From: an uncultured Lewinella sp.
GTDB taxonomy: Bacteria; Bacteroidota; Bacteroidia; Chitinophagales; Saprospiraceae
Direction: 5' to 3'
Assembly: GCA_913057725.1 (NCBI GenBank)
Contig: CAJXOS010000066.1
Coordinates: forward strand, 1 to 32,055
Length of the DNA stretch: 32,055 nt
In this document: positions 15,729-21,314 of the stretch, in pieces
How positions within the stretch are numbered: position 1 is the stretch's first letter
Layout: each line of letters starts with the position of its first letter
The notes under the pieces: model-generated
What the model was told of the DNA's origin: nothing
Database searches by the model: none
The model's input: the letters and a program-made list of their open reading frames with translations, nothing else
Translations under genes and position numbers: made by a program

Positions 15729-15775
15729 GATCAAAGCATGTGCCAAGGGCCAAAGTTGGCGATTTAGGTGCCAAA
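15729..15775 (-). promoter_or_regulatory. Possible sigma-54-type promoter(s) of hsp20
   Basis: Read on the minus strand, TTTGGCACCTAAATCGCC (15758-15775) matches the sigma-54 pattern TGGCAC-N5-TTGC with one mismatch. A second candidate, TTGGCACATGCTTTGATC (15729-15746), also has one mismatch, at the final C. No TAnnTTTG box was found between here and the gene. Confidence 0.4.
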
Positions 15776-15789
15776 AGCGGAAATTTAGA

Positions 15790-15835
15790 TGACAAAACGG
15801 CAGTGTGTTTTGAATTTTAATGACAAAAAGGCAGT
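15790..15835. promoter_or_regulatory. Two 15-bp direct repeats upstream of hsp20
   Basis: TGACAAAACGGCAGT (15790-15804) and TGACAAAAAGGCAGT (15821-15835) differ by one base and start 31 bp apart, three turns of the helix. They lie just upstream of the sigma-54-like boxes in the minus-strand sense, where an enhancer-binding activator would sit. Confidence 0.5.
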
Positions 15836-15875
15836 TTTGTATACTGGCGGTAGCCAAAATGACCTTGAGATCCAC

Positions 15876-16787
15876 TTAAGCAAATGCCAAAAGCCAATCG
15901 ATAAGGAATAGTAGCGGAATAGAAAGAGGGATGCCAACAGTTGGCATTAGGATAGCTAAAGGGGGATTGAGCCCTTTTTCTGCAGTCAGGATTGACATGG
16001 CGTTCATCGGGCCGATAGCAGCGCCCAGGATGCATATTCTACCAATTAGGTTTTGCATGTCGAGCAGATGCCAGATTAGTAAGTAAGTGAGGATCGGTGC
16101 GAGTAGTAGCTTATAGCCTTGTCCCCATAATAGATACTTGAACTGAGAACGACTGTCTTGTAGGTCGATTTGCATGCCAATGCTGAGCAACGCAATTACG
16201 GCAAAGGGAGCTGCCAATTTTCCGAGAAGCGTATCCAGCCAAGGTGTATATGGAATGGAGAGTAGATTTAGCAGCATAGCTATGACAAAACAAATAAACG
16301 GAGGGAAGCGCAGTATGCTTTTAGCAATCTGCCAGGGACTATTCCTGCCACTCGTGAGATAGAATAGCGTGGAAATGCCAGCGGTGTTGAAGACTAATAT
16401 GGTTCCGCTCAGGCTCAAGATAATACCATAGGCCAAGCCTTCGGGCCCATAAAGCAATTCAAAAATGGGGAAGCCTACAAAAGAAGTGCTGCTAATGCCG
16501 GCGGTGAGCATTAGGGCTCCTTTAGTGGAAGGATTCATCAGAATCAGCCGACTGAGCAACTGAAAAAAGAGAACACTACCAAGAAAGATTAGGAATGGTG
16601 TGATGGTCAACCAGATGAGATCTAGCTGTAGGCTGATCTTTGGGATGTGGTATAAGGCCACTACCGGAATGAAGAAGTAAATGATAAGCCGATTAAGGCT
16701 GCGCGGACCCTCCGGACCAAAGAGCCCAGACTGGCGTAAAACAAAGCCAGCAAGAATTGAAACCGTAAGGAGTATGAGATTGTCCAA
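15876..16787 (-). CDS. AEC-family (auxin efflux carrier-like) transporter
   Basis: This is a 303-residue inner-membrane protein with about ten hydrophobic helices and short polar loops, in the AEC/membrane transport protein family. Members export or import organic acids such as malate or malonate; the substrate here cannot be told. Typical features are the N-terminal LAGFVLRQSGLFG helix with the following LNRLIIYFFIPVVALYH segment (helix with a conserved Asn and Pro), and the C-terminal half with GAAIGPMNAMSILTAEKG, close to the family's conserved P-x-A region. It is the last gene of the tatC group, 58 bp after the preceding small membrane protein gene, and may be cotranscribed. Confidence 0.85.
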   Translation of the reverse strand: MDNLILLTVSILAGFVLRQSGLFGPEGPRSLNRLIIYFFIPVVALYHIPKISLQLDLIWLTITPFLIFLGSVLFFQLLSRLILMNPSTKGALMLTAGISSTSFVGFPIFELLYGPEGLAYGIILSLSGTILVFNTAGISTLFYLTSGRNSPWQIAKSILRFPPFICFVIAMLLNLLSIPYTPWLDTLLGKLAAPFAVIALLSIGMQIDLQDSRSQFKYLLWGQGYKLLLAPILTYLLIWHLLDMQNLIGRICILGAAIGPMNAMSILTAEKGLNPPLAILMPTVGIPLSIPLLFLIDWLLAFA

Positions 16788-16845
16788 TAGTAGCTGTTTC
16801 GTACTTGCGTGTGCTACTAAGGTAAGGATTAAAAGAAGCTAGTGT

Positions 16846-17295
16846 CTAGTCATTGGCGCGGACAGCAGCTACCTCTGGGTTTTCCTCCCAGTATTGCCGG
16901 TAGTTTCGATTGCTCGCGATGAAACGGAGATTCTTGCCAAGTAGACCCTTCTCTTTTAATACGACAGTGCCTAGTGTGAAAAATAGGAACTTACTCTCCT
17001 TGATCTTCTCTACGCTAGCCCAGCTATAACGCAGGGTCTTGAAGTAATTGGTAGCATAGAGGAATTCGGCATCCGCCTCCAGACGCTTTAGTGGGAAGAG
17101 CGTGAAGTAAAACAAGATTAGTCCACTCAAGTAGAAAGCTACTGCTCCGATCCGGAAGTTAGTGCTCGCAAAGCCACTGGCCATTTCTTCTCCATACAGG
17201 AAAATCGCAGCCAGGAAGGCACCAAAAAATACCAACCAGAAGACTGGAATAAAGAACTTGAAAAACAAAGTAAGATTAGTACTAATTCGCTGCAT
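16846..17295 (-). CDS. Small membrane protein, possibly with a PH-like domain
   Basis: The 149-residue protein has two hydrophobic helices in its first half (about residues 9-33 and 46-67), followed by a soluble region of strands and charged residues (LYATNYFKTLRYSWASVEKI, FLFFTLGTVVLKEKGLLGK). This plan resembles small bacterial proteins with a membrane hairpin and a PH-like domain, but no firm family can be named. It begins 17 bp after tatC ends, so the two are very likely cotranscribed. A role in the membrane beside the Tat system is only suggested by position. Confidence 0.75.
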   Translation of the reverse strand: MQRISTNLTLFFKFFIPVFWLVFFGAFLAAIFLYGEEMASGFASTNFRIGAVAFYLSGLILFYFTLFPLKRLEADAEFLYATNYFKTLRYSWASVEKIKESKFLFFTLGTVVLKEKGLLGKNLRFIASNRNYRQYWEENPEVAAVRAND

Positions 17296-17312
17296 CGATT
17301 CGATTGATCTGA

Positions 17313-18179
17313 TTACTGGAGCTCTTTCTCGTATTTCTTAGACATCCGAACGGCAACTAGAATGCTAATCTCATACAAGATGTACAGTGGAATACCAATA
17401 AGGAATTGCGTTACCACATCTGGTGGTGTAAGGACCGCTGATAAGAGAAGAATACCAATAATGGAGTGCCGGCGGTATTTACGCATGCCTTGGGGCGTAA
17501 CAATACCCAATTTAGCCAGGAAGTACACAACGATCGGGAGTTCAAAGATGAGACCCGCCGGTAGCGTAAACATGACCATGTAAAGTACAAAAGAGCTTAG
17601 GGTTGGATTGTTTGCTACCGTTGCCGAGGCTGTAAAACCCATGAGGAAGTTAGTAGCAAATGGTGCAATGATGAAGAAACCAAACAGGACACCTAGAAGG
17701 AACAAGAACGAGCAAATGAATACAATGCCACGGGTGGCCTTACGCTCTTCATCGTATAGGCCAGGGGCAACAAATTTCCAGATCTCGTAGAAGACAAAAG
17801 GAAAGGCTATCACAAAGCCGCCTACAAAACACAATTTGATAGTCGTAATGAACTGTTCCGCAAAATTGACCGCCTGAATCTTGAAGTCTGGCAGCGTCAT
17901 GCATAAGGCTTCGCCTACGCCAGCCCATTTTGAAAAGTCACAAAACCAGGTATACGATGGAAAATCGTTGAAGGCAGGGCCAAGTATTACTTTATCAAAG
18001 TACCACGTACGGAAGAGAAAGAGTATAATACCTCCGGCAGCAATAGCGATTAGGGAACGAATAATGTGCCAGCGCAGCTCTTCGAGGTGGTCTAGAAAAG
18101 ACATCTCAGTCCCATCCTTTGGCTGTAGCTCACCGTCGCGCCATTCGTATTGTTCTACATCTACCTGGTCCAGCGCCAT
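17313..18179 (-). CDS. tatC: Sec-independent protein translocase TatC
   Basis: TatC is the receptor of the twin-arginine pathway; it recognises RR signal peptides and moves folded proteins across the inner membrane with TatA. The 288 residues include the N-terminal signature MSFLDHLEELRWHIIRSL and six membrane helices. The conserved FYEIWKFVAPGLYDEERK loop is present, and FELPIVVYFLAKLGIVTP in the fourth-fifth helix region. Compared with E. coli the protein has about 25 extra N-terminal residues (DQVDVEQYEWRDGELQPK), common in this phylum, and a longer first periplasmic loop. tatA is not in the window. It is the first gene of a leftward group of three, with its own -7 box. Confidence 0.96.
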   Translation of the reverse strand: MALDQVDVEQYEWRDGELQPKDGTEMSFLDHLEELRWHIIRSLIAIAAGGIILFLFRTWYFDKVILGPAFNDFPSYTWFCDFSKWAGVGEALCMTLPDFKIQAVNFAEQFITTIKLCFVGGFVIAFPFVFYEIWKFVAPGLYDEERKATRGIVFICSFLFLLGVLFGFFIIAPFATNFLMGFTASATVANNPTLSSFVLYMVMFTLPAGLIFELPIVVYFLAKLGIVTPQGMRKYRRHSIIGILLLSAVLTPPDVVTQFLIGIPLYILYEISILVAVRMSKKYEKELQ

Positions 18180-18255
18180 GTCTTCTGATTAGATTAATTT
18201 GAGCTCATGCTCATTCCTCAATCATTGCAATTCTTGCCCTGAGGATCAAGTCCCG

Positions 18256-18263
18256 CAAAATTA
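18256..18263 (-). promoter_or_regulatory. -7 box of tatC
   Basis: On the minus strand TAATTTTG fits TAnnTTTG. It begins immediately after the T run of the terminator of the TetR gene, so terminator and promoter are fused in one short block. Confidence 0.55.
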
Positions 18264-18301
18264 AGAAAAAAACACCTGTCTCGGCAGGAGGTTTAGTGTT
18301 T
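18264..18301 (-). terminator. Intrinsic terminator of the paaE-TetR operon
   Basis: On the minus strand a CCTG...CAGG stem extended by AACAC/GTGTT pairing around it ends in a run of seven T. It lies 23 bp after the TetR stop codon. Confidence 0.7.
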
Positions 18302-18323
18302 GACTCAGGAATTCAATAGAGGC

Positions 18324-18902
18324 TTAATGCTGGAGTCCGTTTAGTACCAGCGCAACGATTTCTTCACCGATCTCATCGATAGAATCTGCTCGTTCCGGAC
18401 GGTACCAATCATAGACCCATCGCAAAGATGAAAGGATGGTATACATCACGATGTTAGGGTCTACCTTTCGGAAATGGCCAGCAGCAATGCCTTGATCAAT
18501 AATATTGCGGAAGTGCTCTTCGTAGCGTTTGCGCAGATTGATAAACTGATCGAGCTCCGGTTGGTCTAAGTGCCGCCATTCATCATTAAAGGAGGTAATG
18601 GAAGTAGCATCACTGGTAGCTACTCGCAGGTGCAAAAGGATGAGTGCTTGCAGTTGTTCTGCTGGATCTTGCTGTTCCTGAACAATCTGTTCGATGCCCG
18701 CCAAGAAGTGACGTGCGTTATGGAAGCATATCTCTTTGAGGATCTCCTGCTTACTGTTAATGTGGTTATACAAGCTAGAGGCTTGTAGGTGTACAGCTTT
18801 GGCGAGATCGCGCATGGAAGTGGCAGAGTAGCCGCGGTCGCGGAACAGCTTTGCCGCTGCTTCCATGATCATTTGTTTCTTACTGGTATCCACTGTGGCC
18901 AT
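18324..18902 (-). CDS. TetR-family regulator, probable repressor of the phenylacetate genes
   Basis: This is a 192-residue TetR-type repressor. Residues 1-60 form the DNA-binding domain (KKQMIMEAAAKLFRDRGYSA, TSMRDLAKAVHLQASSLYNH, NSKQEILKEI), and the rest is a helical ligand domain of the TetR_C_33/FadR-like kind. The preferred start is the ATG at 18900-18902; the longer frame begins at a TTG inside the end of paaE and has an untypical N-terminus. It lies 46 bp after paaE on the same strand, so both should share one promoter with a CGAACG-type palindrome. PaaR repressors of this family respond to phenylacetyl-CoA in other bacteria. The name PaaR is an inference from position and operator, not from a diagnostic motif. 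Confidence 0.88.
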   Translation of the reverse strand: MATVDTSKKQMIMEAAAKLFRDRGYSATSMRDLAKAVHLQASSLYNHINSKQEILKEICFHNARHFLAGIEQIVQEQQDPAEQLQALILLHLRVATSDATSITSFNDEWRHLDQPELDQFINLRKRYEEHFRNIIDQGIAAGHFRKVDPNIVMYTILSSLRWVYDWYRPERADSIDEIGEEIVALVLNGLQH

Positions 18903-18948
18903 TGAAGCTATTTCATAATCTTCGAGTAAAGGTACGCAATGACCACGA

Positions 18949-20016
18949 TTAGGCGTCAAAATTAACGACTAGGCGATCTCCCTTCGGATGAGTCTGACAG
19001 GTAAGTACGAAACCGGCCTCTACTTCATCGGGCTCCAAAGCATAATTTACAGCCATTTCTGCCTCTCCTTCTTCCACTTTGGCTCGACATGTACAGCATA
19101 CACCACCCTTGCAGGCAAAGGGCAAGTCGGCACCATTACGGAGAGCGGCGTCCAATACACTTTCCTGCGGATTAGTCATAGTGAAGGAAAAACTGTTGCC
19201 ATCCAATTGAATGCTAATCTCAGATTGGAAATCACTGTCGGCAACGTTAACCTCCTGTTTTTTGCGCTTGCCGGCATTGGTGCCAAATAGCTCGAGGTGC
19301 ACCTGTTCGCGCTGGAGACCGTTTGCTAATAGCTCTTCTCTTACGCCGAGTATCATCTCTTCTGGCCCGCAAAGGAAGCATTCGTCAATTTGATTCAACT
19401 GCACCAAGTGCTTAAAGAAAACCTGGCAACGATCTCGGTCGATTCGCCCACTAAATAGATCACTTCCAGTATGCTCTTGGCTTAAAAGGTAGTAAACGCT
19501 TAATCTGTTGAGGAAGGTGTTCTTTAGCGCCTCGATATCCTCACGAAAGATGATGCTTTCGGTACGTTGGTTGCCGTAGAAGAGCGTGAATTTACTCTTG
19601 GGTTCTGCTTGGAGGATGGTTTTCATAATCGAAAACACCGGAGTAATTCCACTACCTGCTGCAAAAGCCAGATAGTGTTTTTCGTTCTCGGCCTTCACGG
19701 TAGTGTAGAAGCGCCCGTCAGGTGGCATTACATCAAGGGTGTCTCCCACTTGTAGTTGCCGGTTGGCAAAGGTAGAAAAGCGGCCATCAGGCACTCGCTT
19801 AATAGCTACTCGTAGCTCCTCGTCTAGGGGGCTGCTGCAGATCGAGTAGGAGCGGCGTATCTCTTCTTCGCTAATGGTAGTGCGAAGCGTGATGTACTGG
19901 CCTTGAATGAATTGAAAGGTCTCTGCCTCTTCTTGAGGTACAGCAAATGCCACCGATACGCAATCGGCAGTTTCTTGACGAATGTCCTTGACTTTCAGGG
20001 GGTAAAACTGGCGCAT
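18949..20016 (-). CDS. paaE: 1,2-phenylacetyl-CoA epoxidase, reductase subunit E
   Basis: This flavoprotein passes electrons from NADPH through FAD and a [2Fe-2S] centre to the PaaA diiron site. The 355 residues are normal for PaaE. In order: an FAD-binding barrel with RRSYSICSSP, an NAD(P)-binding domain with AAGSGITPVFSIMKT and CGPEEMI, and a C-terminal plant-type ferredoxin with the CKGGVCCTC cluster (C-x4-C-x2-C) and the fourth cysteine in VLTCQTHP. The gene is separated by about 16 kb from paaABC and is followed by the TetR gene. Its promoter abuts the rpsT terminator and has an operator-like palindrome between the -7 box and the ATG at 20014-20016. Related ferredoxin reductases exist, but the TetR and operator context favour PaaE. 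Confidence 0.92.
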   Translation of the reverse strand: MRQFYPLKVKDIRQETADCVSVAFAVPQEEAETFQFIQGQYITLRTTISEEEIRRSYSICSSPLDEELRVAIKRVPDGRFSTFANRQLQVGDTLDVMPPDGRFYTTVKAENEKHYLAFAAGSGITPVFSIMKTILQAEPKSKFTLFYGNQRTESIIFREDIEALKNTFLNRLSVYYLLSQEHTGSDLFSGRIDRDRCQVFFKHLVQLNQIDECFLCGPEEMILGVREELLANGLQREQVHLELFGTNAGKRKKQEVNVADSDFQSEISIQLDGNSFSFTMTNPQESVLDAALRNGADLPFACKGGVCCTCRAKVEEGEAEMAVNYALEPDEVEAGFVLTCQTHPKGDRLVVNFDA

Positions 20017-20023
20017 AGATATA

Positions 20024-20041
20024 CGAATGAACGTTCGTTCG
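20024..20041. promoter_or_regulatory. Putative PaaR (TetR) operator upstream of paaE
   Basis: Read on the minus strand the block is CGAACGAACGTTCATTCG, an 18-bp near-perfect palindrome centred on AACGTT. Its first 14 bases match the PaaR site CNAACGNNCGTTNG (from memory) at all but the last position. It lies immediately downstream of the -7 box, over the probable transcription start, and 8 bp before the paaE ATG. Confidence 0.65.
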
Positions 20042-20049
20042 CAAAGATA
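20042..20049 (-). promoter_or_regulatory. -7 box of paaE
   Basis: On the minus strand TATCTTTG fits TAnnTTTG. The -33 region falls inside the rpsT terminator hairpin and has no good TTTG, so the promoter may be weak or the spacing unusual. Confidence 0.6.
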
Positions 20050-20050
20050 C

Positions 20051-20093
20051 TAAAAAAACGCCTTGCATTTCACAACTCGAAATGCAAGGCGTT
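20051..20093 (-). terminator. Intrinsic terminator of rpsT
   Basis: AACGCCTTGCATTT (20057-20070) and AAATGCAAGGCGTT (20080-20093) form a perfect 14-bp stem with a 9-nt loop. On the minus strand it ends in a run of T and is followed one or two bases later by the paaE -7 box. Confidence 0.9.
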
Positions 20094-20116
20094 ACCGAAA
20101 AATCATCGGCTAGGAA

Positions 20117-20371
20117 TTAACCCAAGCCGTTCACGTGCTTGGTAAGGCTACTCTTCAAGTTAGAAGCCTTGTTAGCGTGCCATGTATTCTTCTTAGCTAG
20201 ACGGTCGATCATGCTGATAACCTTGGGGAGAAAGGTCTTTGCTTCACCAGCGTCCTCCATCTCACGAAGCTTAGCAATCGCTGAACGTGCAGATTTCTTG
20301 TAATAACGGTTGTGCAAGCGCTTCTTAGCGTCTTGACGGATACGTTTCTTTGCTGATTTATGGTGTGCCAT
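20117..20371 (-). CDS. rpsT: 30S ribosomal protein S20
   Basis: S20 is a primary 16S rRNA-binding protein of the small ribosomal subunit. The 84 residues are typical: MAHHKSAKKRIRQDAKKRLHN at the start (the conserved N-K/H-S-A-KR pattern), RYYKKSARSAIAKLREME, and the KKNTWHANKASNLKSSL segment in which family members place RK..AARKKSRL. It is strongly basic. The gene is alone, with a consensus -7 box and a strong terminator, as expected for a highly expressed housekeeping gene. Confidence 0.97.
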   Translation of the reverse strand: MAHHKSAKKRIRQDAKKRLHNRYYKKSARSAIAKLREMEDAGEAKTFLPKVISMIDRLAKKNTWHANKASNLKSSLTKHVNGLG

Positions 20372-20418
20372 ACGCTTTATATGCGGATTTTATTCGTAGT
20401 CTTAAATTTTTCGGTGTG

Positions 20419-20426
20419 CAAAGGTA
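20419..20426 (-). promoter_or_regulatory. -7 box of rpsT
   Basis: TACCTTTG on the minus strand, 47 bp before the start codon, fits TAnnTTTG exactly. No clear TTTG at -33. Confidence 0.55.
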
Positions 20427-20492
20427 ATACTAATCCCTATAAAACGCTAGTCTTTTTTCCTTTTTTTCGAAAAACGTTAAGTTCGGGCACAT

Positions 20493-20520
20493 TTTGCGCC
20501 TTTAGCGTATCTTACCGTTG
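20493..20520 (+). promoter_or_regulatory. Possible promoter of the barrel protein gene
   Basis: TTTG (20493-20496) and TACCGTTG (20513-20520, one mismatch to TAnnTTTG) are 16 bp apart, slightly short. The ATG follows 67 bp later. Confidence 0.35.
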
Positions 20521-20587
20521 TATGTCATTCTAATTTCGCTTCCTGCATCCCTGTTATTGCAGCTTAAAACCATCTGCTACCATTATT

Positions 20588-21313
20588 ATGAGAAAAACGA
20601 TCCTCCTCACGCTCGTACTCTTCGTATTTTCTATCTCCGCAAAAGCTCAAGTCTGGTTAGAACTAGGTCCAAAGGCCGCTTTTGGCCCATCTGGTTATTT
20701 CAACTCCACGCTCGCGAATGATAGTCAACACGATTATAGCCTAAACTTAGCTTACAGCTATGGTTTGACTATGGGGATTAACTTTGGTGATCATCATGGC
20801 TTTAACTTCGAAGGTCTAACTGGCACCTATTTTCAGGATCTTACTTATCGTCCGAATACCGGTACATCTATTCGTAATAGTCTGGAGTGGGAGGTGTTTG
20901 ATTTGTATGCCTTATATCGTTATTACCCACAGTCAGGTATGTACCTGGAAGTAGGGCCTAAGTACACGATCATTGATGAGATCAGCCAGACCTCCGGCAT
21001 TCAACCAGTTCCCGTAGATGGACAATATGAGGATAACTACCTTTCCGGCGTACTTGGTATTGGCGCTTTCCTTTCCGGCTCTGAGGCCTTGGTCTTTAAG
21101 GCAGGCTTAAGAGCAGAATACGGATTGACGGATATCGTAACTGCCGACGGAATGGCCAATGGTTATCCATCCATCGATAGTGATCTGATGAGCCAGGGTG
21201 ATACTACCCCATTCCGCATTAGCTTTGGACTAGAATTATCCTTCGGCGTTGGCGGAATCGCTAAAGGCGCTTGTGGCCGCCGTGGCTTTGTTCTCGGAAG
21301 TCGCTACCGTTAA
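20588..21313 (+). CDS. Outer-membrane beta-barrel protein
   Basis: The 241-residue protein has a signal peptide (MRKTILLTLVLFVFSISAKA, cut before QVW) and then alternating hydrophobic and polar residues with many Gly, Tyr and Phe, as in small OmpA/porin-like barrels: LELGPKAAFGPSGYF, MGINFGDHHGFNFEGL, LYALYRYYPQSGMYLEVGPKY, SFGLELSFG. The C-terminus is unusual for a barrel because it ends in KGACGRRGFVLGSRYR rather than in an aromatic residue. The gene converges with the oxidoreductase gene, with only one base between the two stop codons, so no terminator can lie between them. Function is unknown. Confidence 0.8.
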   Translation: MRKTILLTLVLFVFSISAKAQVWLELGPKAAFGPSGYFNSTLANDSQHDYSLNLAYSYGLTMGINFGDHHGFNFEGLTGTYFQDLTYRPNTGTSIRNSLEWEVFDLYALYRYYPQSGMYLEVGPKYTIIDEISQTSGIQPVPVDGQYEDNYLSGVLGIGAFLSGSEALVFKAGLRAEYGLTDIVTADGMANGYPSIDSDLMSQGDTTPFRISFGLELSFGVGGIAKGACGRRGFVLGSRYR

Positions 21314-21314
21314 G

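Noticed and set aside
18903..18959. Longer start of the TetR gene overlapping paaE
   Set aside because: The start would be a TTG inside the last codons of paaE, and the added residues are not TetR-like; the ATG at 18902 gives the normal N-terminus.
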